Positions 11,100 to 22,900 of a stretch of DNA of 64,000 nucleotides are shown here, piece by piece. The DNA is from Panagrolaimus kolymaensis (Eukaryota > Nematoda > Chromadorea > Rhabditida > Panagrolaimidae). Position 1 is the stretch's first letter. Each line of letters begins with the position of its first letter. The translations under genes and the position numbers were made by a program. The notes beneath the pieces were generated by a model. The model worked only from the letters and a program-made list of their open reading frames with translations. It searched no databases and was not told the origin of the DNA. The stretch lies in assembly GCA_028622995.1 (NCBI GenBank), contig JAJQJQ010000047.1, positions 1,116,001-1,180,000 of the forward strand, written 5' to 3'.

Positions 11100-11340
11100 C
11101 ACAGAGATTCTTGCGAATTCTCTATTGTGGAAGTTATTCAAATGGTATACATTTGCATTATTTCTCTAAACAGTTAATTTTTTGTTGTACAAAAGCAATA
11201 TTTTTTAAAAAAATGCATTGCTTCGGTATTTGCCACTAAAACTTCTCTCACACTTCTTTCATTTTTTTAAGGTTTCATGTTTCATTTTATGTTTTTCAAT
11301 TTTTTGCACATTCGCTAATATTCTCTATGCTTATTCATAC
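11100..11340. repeat. Right copy of the duplicated spacer after the Hsp70-like gene
   Basis: This is the counterpart of 7440-8060, with matching blocks in the same order: TTCTTGCRA, GAAKTTMTTCAA, TTATTTCTCTAAACA, then TTTTTTGCACATTCRCT. In 10948-11457 I see no coding exon. Confidence 0.6.
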
Positions 11341-11457
11341 ACATTTTTGCAAGGGTTTCTTTACCTACGTTTCCGTTCGTTTAATAATAATTAACATTTT
11401 TGCACAATTATGTAAAAAAAATTGGAAAAGCTAATAAACAATTTTTTATGGGTTTCG

Positions 11458-12830
11458 TTATATCTTCTTCAAAACAAACATATATTGAGCATGGCCGTCT
11501 TCAAATTCTAATATTTCTTGTGTTAAATTTATTGGCTTGCTTGATTCTCCATAAAAAACATCTAACAATTGAAAGCCTAAAGCAAAAAATTTGTTTAAAT
11601 TTGTTTAAAATATTTTTATTTACCTTCAAACATCATTGCCAATCGCATTCGGCCATACATTCGATTTGCATTATAATAAATAGTATCCACGCCAACGGGA
11701 AATCCAACAAACAATAAACCATTCTTTTTTAATAAACAATGAATTTTATTCATTTCTCTAATATCTCCTATTGGATCCATGGGATCTCCATATCGGCCGA
11801 GGCCACTGTGCTCAATACTTGAAAAACTTACAATAAAATCAAAATGATTTTGATAACTGAAAAAATTTATTTTAAAATCAAAATTTCTAGAGTAAAGCTT
11901 TTTACTTTTCTCTTATTTCTGGCAAATCAGGAGCATAAATAAAATTCATTTGTGGATGAGTAATATTTATTTTTTTATAATCTATCGTTGTAACATTTTT
12001 TGCTCCATTTGCTAATATGTAAGCTTCCACCCATGGCTGAAGGGAACCAATTACGGCGCCTGTTTGATTTTGGATATTATAATATTTTGTTGCCATAAAA
12101 ACAGCTACTAAAAAATTTTATATGTAACATTTTTTGAAATAATAAAATTCTTTATTATAAATTTTTAAACTTACGACATTCGTTTCCATAAACAAGAGGC
12201 AATTTGGATGGATCTTCTTTTGCAGTATTAATCCAACTTTCAATAAATGTTTCATTCCAAATTGATATGGATGTTTCATTTTCATTATTTGGAACATCAT
12301 TAAGATAAATACTTTTTAGAAATGAATAATCGTTGAGCAAAAAATCTTTTGAGTTTGGTAATTCTTTGGGCGGATTCAAAGTTAATCCATTATCTTCAGC
12401 AGCTTTTTCCCATTCATTAAATGTCTAAAAGCAAAATTTCATAAGTTTTTGATCGTTTTTTGGTCAAAAATTTGATTTTTGCCAGCAAAAATCCAGAAAC
12501 TTTATTCTTACGTTTTCACAGTTTTTTGGAACTTCTTTTTTTAAGATAGGAATTAAATCGTTTTTAATTAATAAATAGCCATTTGCTTTAAAAACATTTT
12601 GATTTATTTCGTCTATGTGTACCTTTCCTTTTGCAGTAGCAAAATATCTGAAATCATCTATTTTAATTTTTTCATAACTTCTACTGCTATTTAATAATTA
12701 AAAGAAAAATAACCCACTTTATTCCTCTGGTCCAGTACTTTTTCAAATATCCATAAGTAAAGAATATAATCAAAACGAGTACAAACCATTTAATTAAATA
12801 TCTTGATTGAAACCATCCATAATTTTGCAT
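11458..12830 (-). CDS. DUF268 family protein with N-terminal membrane anchor
   Basis: Six minus-strand exons, 12830-12718, 12647-12512, 12424-12175, 12107-11906, 11856-11624 and 11576-11458, join in frame to 350 residues. A single hydrophobic segment (WFVLVLIIFFTYGYL, residues about 16-30) suggests a type II membrane or secretory-pathway protein. The DUF268 core starts with QTGAVIGSLQPWVEAYILANGA and continues through DYKKINITHPQ, FDFIVSFSSIEHSGLGRYGDP and NGLLFVGFPVGVDTIYYNANR. The family is nematode-rich and of unknown function. The pattern (G-x-I-G then an acidic strand, then the SSIEHSGLGRYGDP loop) resembles a SAM-dependent methyltransferase fold, which is inference. Length is normal for the family and nothing is broken. 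Confidence 0.88.
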
Positions 12831-13897
12831 AATTTTAAATTTTATTTAAGAAAATAATTAAAAAAAGTAAATATATCTGAGAGTTTTGATTTTTTTAAAG
12901 TAAGATTTTTTTTAATTCCACCCTACTTTTTTTTATGAACTTAGTTTTTTTTACCTCTTATTTGGAGGTTCTTGCTAGCGTTGACTACCCAGGAGTGATG
13001 CTCCAAAAAGATTTTTTATGCGCGCAGTTGAAATGTTTCTTTTTTTGACCTAATTAATTAATTTTTTTTATTGTTTTTACCCATAAAAATATTTCACGAA
13101 TATTTTTTTAAGGTTACTTAATTTTTGCATATATTTTGTTTCCGTTTGCGCTAATCGAAAGTTTTTTTTCAGGAAAGCGGAGTTCATTTTTTTAATCGAT
13201 CGAGAAACCATAAAAGTTCCAAAAAGCTTACTTTTTGTTCATATGTTACTCATGAATACGATAAAAAAAACAATTAAATTTCTTTATTAATGGACGTGTT
13301 TTACTCGTCAATTTGGCATATTGAAATTAAAAAAGTAATAAAATAGTTTTTATTAAAAATCGGATTTATTTTATTATTTTTTGCAATTTTTTTTTCTATT
13401 TTTGGTTTAAGCCTTTCTTCTTTCTTTTTATTCCTTTTTTTCAATGTCGATGATGAGGTAAATGATTTTGCTGCTGCTTTTTAAAGAAAATGAAAAATTA
13501 ATATTAAAATTAAAACACAAAATAAAATCTTTTTTGACTTTTATTCTTTTCTTTTTATGATATTTATATTTATTTGCGGCATTTTTTAATATACATTCTT
13601 ACATACATGTTGCCCGTTTTAGATATGTATGGGAGGAGGAATAAATTAAAAACAAGTTTAAAAAAAAGTAGCTTAAAATAAGTATGTACAAACAATTTTT
13701 AACAAACAAAAAACGTGGCTACGAAATTAGAAAAAGCAAAGAATAAAAAATTTTGAAGGAGTCCAAAAGCTAAATAAATGCGTCTCCCACCAAGAAAATG
13801 GCAGATCTCTGGAACAACGAAATAATAACTCTATTTTCTTGATGCTAGGAATTTTTCGGATTGTTGAATATTTTAGAAATTTCCCATTCACTCAAAT
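12831..13897. other. Intergenic, no gene seen
   Basis: AT-rich DNA with no supported exon. A relatively GC-richer island at about 12950-13030 (GGAGGTTCTTGCTAGCG then CCCAGGAGTGATGCTCC) contains the partial hairpin GGAG...CTCC but matches no RNA gene I recognise. Confidence 0.4.
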
Positions 13898-15500
13898 TTA
13901 AAGCCAATGTTTTTGTGGCCCAAGTCGATCCAATGCGCAACAACTTGAATTTCGAATAAGCATAGGTGGTAAAGGTGTAGTGGCTCGATATGATACAGTA
14001 TTAGCTCGTTCCCTCAAAAGATGGCTGCTTTCTTCCAATCTATGTCGAAAGCTCATAGATAATTGCCTGGATGAATTCGTTTTAGACATTAAGCTTCTTT
14101 CATATACAAATGTGGTTAAATAAAATGCATTAAAGGCAAACTGCAAAAAAAAAAAAAAAAAGTATTAAAAATTAGAATTAAAAAATTTTGCAACATCCAA
14201 AAAAAATTAATCTTATCTCACAAAATTTTTTTCTTTGTCATTTTTTTCGTTAATCCTTTTTTCTAATAAAAAAAATTACAAATTGAAAAGGATTCTTCTT
14301 ACCTGTGAAAAGTAGAACGTTTGACTAAGCTGTAAAATCCAATAAGGAATTTTATTTTCTTCTGAAGAATTATATCCTCCTGCAACTAATAAACGTATGA
14401 GATTTTCAGGCAAATTCAGAACCAAACATGAAAGGGTTATCATTAAAAAGCGGCGAACAAGCTTTTTCTAAAACAAAAATTTAAAAATTAGCGGAAATTA
14501 AAATTAATAAAATTATAAGCTTTAAAGCTTAAAGACTCACTCTTTCCCCACATGGTCGATTTATAACTATTTGAAGCATGGGATCTGCATATTTTTTACT
14601 CATATTACAGCATAAAACTGAGCAATCCATATGAAATACTAAGAATGATGGAATTATAAACGAAATTAAAACATGAAATGCCCAATATATTCGTGTCGGA
14701 GCCTATAAAAAATATTTTATAAATACCTTAATTCCGAAATCACATTTTTTTAGTTAGTCAGTGTTTTCTTTTTTTCTGTTGAAAACTTACAGTTGAAGTT
14801 AAAACGCATTCATTTTTATTACCAAAAACAACCACGAGAAGCCAAGAATTTTCTATCATAGCTCCAATAAATGAAATACTTAACGCTAAATATGGGAGTC
14901 TCCAAAGTGTAGTATACTGTAACGGATGTTGAGTAGCCAAATATCTAAGAGCCGACATAAAAAACCAGCACCACATTGATTGAGTATAAGCTGTATGAGT
15001 TGCGAACATCATAAACTAAAAAATATTTTAAATTTAGTGTCAAAACAAAAAAATTAAAGGGAAAAAACAAACTTTGCAAAATAAATCTTGAATTATCGGC
15101 GATAAAATATCGTTACAAGCCATAAACAAAAAATGCATTAGCAAAGCAGACAAAGCAACCAAATCTGCTGTGGCCATAATGCATAAGCAAATACCAATTC
15201 CATTTCGAAACTAAAAAAATATAAAAATTAAATTGAATTTAATTAAGTTAATTTTATTTATTTTTTATGACGTTTAAAAAAAGTAAATATTTTTTTTGTT
15301 TTTGAACTTTGTTGGGTTTTAAAATTTAGACTTACTTGTTCGGGATCTCTTCGATGAAGACGTTTAGTTCGATATAAAACATATACATTCATAATTCCGC
15401 CAATACAAATGATTAATCCATACCATAAATATAAGGCTATAGATAATCGAGTAGACATATTTTCATTATCTCTGTTATCATCATTGTGAACTATAATCAT
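13898..15500 (-). CDS. Rhodopsin-like G protein-coupled receptor
   Basis: Six minus-strand exons, 15500-15336, 15210-15073, 15015-14791, 14702-14541, 14467-14303 and 14140-13898, all join in phase 0 and give 365 residues. Seven hydrophobic segments are visible: YLWYGLIICIGGIMNVYVLY (TM1), GICLCIMATADLVALSALLM (TM2), TQSMWCWFFMSALRYLATQH (TM3, LRY in the place of DRY), YLALSISFIGAMIENSWLLV (TM4), WAFHVLISFIIPSFLVF (TM5), RFLMITLSCLVLNLPENLIR (TM6), and QFAFNAFYLTTFVYE (TM7, NAFYL replacing NPxxY). The tail is Ser/Arg-rich. The architecture fits the nematode peptide-receptor group related to the gnrr genes, but that sub-assignment is weak. It should act at the plasma membrane; the ligand is unknown. 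Confidence 0.82.
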
Positions 15501-18200
15501 TTTGTTGAAAATTTTTGTGGTTCGGTGTCTTGGAACTAAAGTTGAAATTTAAAGTAAACGGGAAACTTGAGTCACTAGTAAAAGATAGACTCTTTTACAC
15601 AGATAAAAATTATAATAATATAATTCAAATATGTAGCTGTTGTTAATAAAAAGCTTTATTACACAGCGCAACAAAAAAATATATAATATATTTAAGCCAG
15701 AATCCTTATTTATTAAATTTCATCAAAAAAATATTAAATAAAAAATGGTAGAAATATTTGTCGCCGTTGATGTCGATGTCGTTTTATTTAATAATATTTA
15801 GAATGCCTCTTTTCTTTTTTGTGCCGTTGCGCAAAGCACACCTTTTCTTTTAACCACAACACTCCCTTCTTTATAGAAGAAAAAAAATATAGAGTAAAGG
15901 GATTAGCTGCTTTTTGCTTTCTTACTTACTTTGTCGAAGGAAGAGACCAACACTCAAGACCTTGGGTGATGTTGTTGCTGTTGATGGCTTGATGCCCGCC
16001 TTTTATGTTATCTATGTTGATGATAACATAAATTTTTACGCACATACGTTTATGCAGCGAAAAAGAGATTTTTGTTTTATGTGCCTACCTTGTTCCTGAA
16101 TAATAATTTTTTTTAATTCATAAACACATACATCGTCTTGGCTGTTGATTGACTTATGACTTCATTGAGTGAGATATGTTTATAATCCTGTTTATGAATT
16201 TTATTTTAAACTAAAAAAATAGAAAGTAATAATAATATGGGTGTGTTTCGGGTTGACCTAAATCCATAAATAAAAAACATATATCTCAAGATTGACGTAG
16301 TAATTTTGGGATTTAAAACATGTTTTGATGTAAATATTTTTCAAGTATATCTTTGTTTTTGTTGTTTGTGTGTGCCAAAATGGTAGATTAAATAAAAAAT
16401 ATTTATTACACATATATTTTTCGATAAACAAAGTCAATAGTTAAAAAAAACATTTAAAAATAGCTACAATGATGAGAGACATAGGCTGCCATGTTTCGGA
16501 TATTAAACTAATAATTTTTTAAATCAAGGTATTTTTTAAAAATAAAAAACTTCTAATTTTCTGCAAATTTTGATTCCAAATTAAACTTTCATGGTTTCTA
16601 TGGAAAAATGAAACATAAACCATACTTTTCAAAAAAAGATTAGATTTCAACGTGCTTGTTACAAGTGTAATACCAAGTTTCCTTGATCCATTTTGCAAAG
16701 ATAGTCGTCAGCTGTTTATTATTCCCAAAAAAGGATGGAAAGCAAATCACAAATTTTTTTTGAAAAGGCGAAACATTTTGCGTGGTACTAATTAACATTA
16801 AGAAAATCATTAATTAAATGTAGCTTGCTAAAAGTTTAAAATAATTAATAAATTAGTTATAGTAGGTTGTAGTTCGTCTCGAAACCAAAAATGCGGAATT
16901 TTTTTTAACTGTTTTCTCTTGTGAATTTCCTTTTTTCTTCTATACCATGGACTTGTATAATTTTTTACAAAAGCTTTCTTCTTTTTTTTCCAAACCTTCT
17001 TTTACAAAACATTAAACATCTCTAATATCTTGCCATAATTGTTTTTTGATCAAAATGTATTTTTGAATTTTCATTGTCATTTATTTATAAGGAATTTAAA
17101 AAAATATGGAAGTTATATAATATTAACAATAAGAAAGAGGAAGAATGTGTGACTTTAATTATTTTAAAATATAAAATTTTGACATGAAGCTTAATAATAA
17201 TGTCTAATAAAGAAGCAAAAAAAAAGCTTAATGTCTTCTTGAATTTTTTTTGTCACCCACTTGAAAAAAATAAAGAATAGAAAATAAAATCACAAAAAAA
17301 ACTTATGTAATTACTACAAAGAGGAAAAAAGCTCTCAAAAAACATGAAAGAAAGCAACAAAAATAAAAAAAGAAGACGAGACAAATTAATATTTTTTTCT
17401 CTAATTAAAAAAATTTACGAAAGAAATATTCGAAATATTAAAATAAAGATAATAAAGATATATTTTAAGAGAGAAAAATGAATTATGTTTACTTAAACAA
17501 AAAATGAAGAAAACCGGGGTAAATATTTTTTTTATGGAAGCAGCAATTTTAGCAGCATGATTATTTTTTTTCGTGGCAGCAAAATATCATTAATTTAATT
17601 CATTAATTAAATTTTTTTAGTCAGGAGCAGTTTAGTGTAGCAAAAAAAATTTGTTGAGTTCCATGTTGCTTCTTTTTCTTCTTCCATCAATCACTTGTCA
17701 AAGTAATTTTTAAGAAAAAAGAGAAAAGCGAAAAAGAAGGAATTAAAAGTAAAAAAAACAATGGAAACAGCTTTGACGACGGCAAAAAAAAGAAGAAGAA
17801 TTGAATTGAATTGATTTTTAAGCAAATCGTCGCTAATCACTCAGAAAAATTATTATATTATATTATTTTTAATGACTCATAAAATCGTGTGGTAGTTATT
17901 TGATTTTTTTGACATGGAACAAATAATAAGCATTTTTTGTTTTTTGATTGATCAAAGTTATTCTTTCTTTTCTTTTTTTTAAGCTAACTAAAAAAAATTG
18001 ATGAGAAGGATTGAAGGAATTTGAAAGTAATAATGGGACGGACGTTTTACAAAAAAAAAAAGACAAGGAAAACTCCAACAATAAAAAAAGTAAAGTATAT
18101 TATTTTAGGAAAGAAACGTGGTAGGATAAGAAAATGATAATAAAAAAATTAAAAAAATCTAATAATTAAATAACGAAATTTAAGTTGAAGGTTTATTTAA
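15501..18200. other. 2.7 kb intergenic, no gene seen
   Basis: Between the GPCR start and the EGF protein stop (the two genes are in the same orientation) there is only AT-rich sequence with long A and T runs. Short open frames here are low-complexity, lack splice partners and show no recognisable protein. I see no tRNA or rRNA. Confidence 0.5.
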
Positions 18201-19885
18201 TTAATAATTACGGAAGATTAAAGCTCCAAAAACTGGTGCCAAAACTACAAAAATACCATAAAAAATTCCTGGGGCAGCGCAACTGAAACAAATTTATTTT
18301 TAAGGTTAGAAATTTTGCATAAAAATATAAATTGCTTACGTTTGTCCAGCTTTGCATTCCCTGTCACATAATTCACCCTTCCACCCTTCAGCGCAGATGC
18401 AACTAAAAAAACCACAAAATTTAAATTGATTTTTTTATTGGAATCAAAAAATATTTATGCGAATTACCGATTGCTTTTGAGTTCTCCATTTTTGCATTTT
18501 GTAATTACATCACAATCATCCCCTTCATATCCATCTGCGCATTCACAATGATCTCCAGCATTTTTCCATCGACGATCGTGTCCTAGAAAACAAATCATTT
18601 GTGTCGTCGTCGTCAGTTATTTTTGACAAAGAAAAAAGGGAAACAATTTTTTATGCAAAAAAAAACAGCCAAAAGCTTCCATGTCCTCGAAAAAATGCTT
18701 CTATCTTTTTTTTTCTCTCGTGAAAATGAATTATTTATTGATGTTTGAGTTTTTTCATTGTTTTTTATTTTAGAAAAAAGCGAAAAATGTTTCTAATTTT
18801 TTAAAGGGAAAAATGCTGCTTTAAAAAATTAACGACACAAAAAGCAACAATTTTTGTTTAATTATTTTTTTGTTTTTGTTTTACAAAAAAAAATACAAAC
18901 CTTTAGGAGCCTTTCGCCAACATGCTAATCTTTCGCACCATTGTCCATCCCATGGAGATTCACAACGGCATTCAACTTTTTGTGAACCAACTGATAAAAC
19001 TCCATCGTGATGGCAGCTATTTGGAGCGCATCTAAAAGATCCTCAAAAATTAAATAAAAACTTCATCAAAAAAAATTAAAAACCATACACTCTATCACGA
19101 ATAGTGTAACCAGTGGGGCATCCAACAAATTCATTACAAAGTGGTCCCTTCCATTTATCTTTGCATTCACATTTTCCATTTACGATGTGTCCATTAACTA
19201 AAAAAAATAAAAATAATATATGTAAATATTATATAATTTTTCTTTTTCTCTGGAAATAAATCACGTTTCCTTTTTTTCCTGCTCGTTTGCTTTTTAAGTT
19301 TATTTTTCGTGTGCTTTTCTTATTAACGAAAATAACGAAATAATTTGTTTTTCAGCTTCCATAAATTTTGCGGGAAAAAAATTGCGACTTTAACTAACTA
19401 ATTTGTTTGCCTTTTTTTAAACCCAAAAACAACGAATGGACGAACCTCTTAAATTTTTGCACTTAAATTCTTCATAATCATTATCCTCCTTATTTTCTTC
19501 ATCGCCGGTTTCAGCTAAATATCTTGAACATTTTTCAAGGCCCCCATTAACGATGCCATAACCTAAAAAATAAAAAATAAAGTCGGGATAAAAATATCAT
19601 ATAACAAATAAAAGTATTAAAGTCAAAAAAAAATTTAAAGAAAAAATATAGGAAGAAAAAGATTAAATTTCAATTTCAAGTATGTATAGGTTTTATAGTT
19701 TAGGGTTTCGTTAACCAAACCATACCATGGGATGGTGGAGAATCACAGCTGTCCGCGATATCGGTAATGGGGATAAGTTCAAAATAATTTGTATCAAAAT
19801 GTTTTGGACGTTCTTGCGCAAATACTCCAACATATCCTAAGAAACCTAGACTTGGCAGGGAAAGAAATAAAAATAACTTGAGCAT
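18201..19885 (-). CDS. EGF-repeat type I membrane protein
   Basis: Seven minus-strand exons, 19885-19726, 19562-19446, 19197-19089, 19031-18901, 18582-18468, 18402-18340 and 18282-18201, join to 258 residues. A signal peptide (LKLFLFLSLPSLGFLGYVGVFA) opens the protein. After an acidic linker come Cys-rich EGF-like units: CECKDKWKGPLCN, CRCESPWDGQWCE, CECADGYEGDDCD and CICAEGWKGELCD. The CxCxxGWxGxxC pattern is the C-terminal half of EGF domains. A C-terminal hydrophobic segment (GIFYGIFVVLAPVFGALIF) is followed by only RNY, so there is almost no cytoplasmic tail; a GPI signal is an alternative reading. It should be a cell-surface or secreted adhesion-type protein. One donor is GTTCGT, which is unusual but recurs elsewhere in the window. 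The ortholog is not identified. Confidence 0.82.
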
Positions 19886-19907
19886 TTTTTTTCTGAAAAA
19901 TTTAAAC
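19886..19907 (-). other. Likely spliced-leader acceptor before the EGF gene
   Basis: On the minus strand TTTAAATTTTTCAG ends about 8 nt upstream of the chosen ATG. No upstream coding exon fits, so trans-splicing of a leader is the simplest reading for a nematode gene. This acceptor also rules out the longer start upstream. Confidence 0.5.
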
Positions 19908-22900
19908 AAAAATTAAGGCTGAAATGAATCCAAAAAAATCTGGCATCAAAACAAAGAAAAAAAATCGGATATTTGGTTAATCCGCGCGCATTAAAAAAAT
20001 CTCAAAGAAGCAGAAAAAAACATAAATAAACATTTTTTCAAACAACAAAAAAATGCAAAGAGTAAAAAAATGGAAATTTAAGCATGCAAAAGAAGCACAC
20101 GCGCGAGTAGGGCACATGGCTGCCGCCATCTTCATCCGCTTCACTGAATTTTCTATCTCTCTCTCTCTTTATTTTTTTTCCCTCGTTTTCGTTTCATTTT
20201 TTTTTTCTTCTTCTTTTTTTCCTCGTGTTTTTAAATGAAGACAACAACAAGAAACGAAGAAAAGAAAAAGAGGGCCATAAAGTGGCTGCCGAAAAACATT
20301 TGCCAACAACACCGCCATCGTCGGTTTTTTTTATTTTTTCGAGGACGAGAAAATAAAATAAAATAAAAAATAAAAGCATAACGTTTTTTTTCTTCATCCC
20401 ATTGGCGCGAGTATGCAAGAAAATGCATGCGTGTATGTATGTGCCTTTGGCTTTGAGGAGAATAACTAACTAAAAAAACTTGTCGCAGTCGCCGTGGAGC
20501 GTGGATTTTTTTGGATGAAAATGACAAACATTTTTTTTTTTGGCTTATTGCTATACCTCTTTCTTTTTTTTTTTGCATTATTCCGGCTTATTTCAAGCAG
20601 TTAAATGAAGAATGTCGCGGCGGCAGCTTCAAAAACAGCTGCTAATAGGATTGATTAGAATCAAGGTGACTGCGTTGCTCATTTATTAACAAAACAACAA
20701 AAATTAACTAACTAAAAAAAACAACAATCAAAAAAAATTTTGGTTGTTAGAACATAAAAAAAGCAAAGAAAAAATATTTAACAGCTGCAAAAAAAAGTGA
20801 GGCAAGGAAAAAATAATGATTATGACTGCAAGCTAGTTTGCGGCTTCAAAAATAATGGGATCACATAAAGTTTTTATTAACACAAATAAAAAACTGAATT
20901 TAAAAAAAACCAAGAAAAGAAAATTCAGACGTTATATTCTTTTTTTAAAACAACAACAAAAAAAAGAAAAAAAAACAAAAACAAAAAAAAATTTTTCTTA
21001 GACCTCCCGCATTGCAAAAAATTTGAGGATAGGATGGATAAAAAAAGGAAGGAAGAAAGAATAATGTGAAAAGTTTTTGGCAAAAAATAAAATAAAAGAA
21101 AAGAAGGAGGATTTTTATAATTTCTTACTAAATTTGGATAAAAAAATGTCCATCTTCTTTTGACGACGACAATGCCGCCGCCGCCATCAACGACGTTGTT
21201 GCCAAATTTAGGATGGCTATAATAGAGTTAAAAGTATAAAATTAAAAAAAGATGGCCGATTTGGATAACAAAAAAAAAATATTTAAAAAATTTTTAAAGA
21301 AAAAAAAAGATTTTAGCTATCTTTTTTTTAGTAATAATAGTCACTAACATTAGCACCATAGAGAAAGAAAAAAAACAACACCCTCGAGAAGTGGTAAAGT
21401 AAATAAAATATAAAATCTATTTTCATTCACTTTACTACTGCCTGTTGTTGCCAAGCCAATACATAATTTTATTATTTTTATTTTTTTGTCATTGTATTTG
21501 CTTGCCTCCATTTTTTTTCACGTCGTTTTTTAAAACACTACCTTTAAAATGGAAAAAAAAACAAAAAATAAATGCAAATCTAACAAGCAGCTTTTAGTTT
21601 TATTTATAAAAAAAGAAAAAGGAAAAAGCTTCTTTTGAGGTTTTATAACCAACCAACTAACGAGAGACAAAGAGAAAGAGACACACTTTTCTTATTTAAT
21701 CTCACCTAAAACAACTAAAGTTTAAAGAAGGTATCTTTTTTTCCTTTTCTCTCTTTCCCTCAACCAAGTAAAGAAAGGGTTTCACTTCACTTTTTTTTTC
21801 GCCACCTGAAAAAAAAAGAAAGAAGCAAGAAAATTTTGAGATAGAGTTAGTTAGCTTTCACGCGAGCTACTTCTACCTTAAAACGTCTAAAAAATGTTTC
21901 TTCTTTGCCCAAAAATAAGGTAACTCTCTTTTTTCCCTCGGTTTCCTTTTTTTTTGGCTCGCTTGCTTTTTTTTCTATTTGGTTTCGTCGGCTAGTTGAT
22001 GATGTTGCTGTTGAAAAACGTTTGTCCGATTTGAATTTTTTTATTTGACGACGACTAAAAATATAACAACAAACTATTCGCGCAGTAGTCGTCGGTAGCA
22101 AAAAAAAATATAGGAAATATACCAAAAATGGTACAGGAAGTAACAGCTTAAGCTGACTCTCTCTCTGCTATTAGGCTGGCAGACTGTTTGGGGAGGCCTC
22201 ATTCACTCACTTAATACATTCATTGACTGACTGACGACGACTGTTTCCATAATAAATAGGCGACGCTTAAATAAAATTTTGGTCCTAAGTTGTCGTCGCC
22301 GGCTACCGCATAATATTTTTATAACTCTCAAAAAAAAAGCTCGAAAAAAGAACAAATCAAATCATTGTCGTTTTTTATTTTGAAAAATAAAAATAATAAA
22401 TAACATTTTGTTGTAAAAAAAAATCGCTATCAAATCAAATAAATTAGAAAACAATTGTGTTATTCCCCGCTTTTTTTCGATTGAGGTATTAACTTTGCGG
22501 ATGTAAAACGGTGAAAAAAAAATTTGATACATTTTAATCAATGAAAAAAATTCTACAAACTAAACAATAAAAAAGCAAGAATAAAAAATACTCATCAAAA
22601 AAGACCTATGATTGACTGACAAGATTCTTTCAAATTTGTGAAAGGTGGTATTTAAAAAAAATAAAGTAATAAAGTTATTGCATAAACAATACTATACAAC
22701 TATGCAACAACGAAAAAAAAATGAATACGCTTGATTAAATTCAAGTATCCACTTCCATCAGAGCCAAATTGCTTTGGCGGTGGCTTAATTGATGGTGATA
22801 GATGTTTATCAAATGAGTGTGATCTAATCTCTATCTCTTTTTCACTTTCGATAATGTTATTTTTTTTGTTTCCGGCTAATTAAACTAATCGGAAAACAAA

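Noticed and set aside
12950..13030. GC-richer segment as a possible snRNA or 5S gene
   Set aside because: It does not match the conserved core of 5S, U1-U6 or SL RNA as far as I can recall, and only a weak hairpin is visible.
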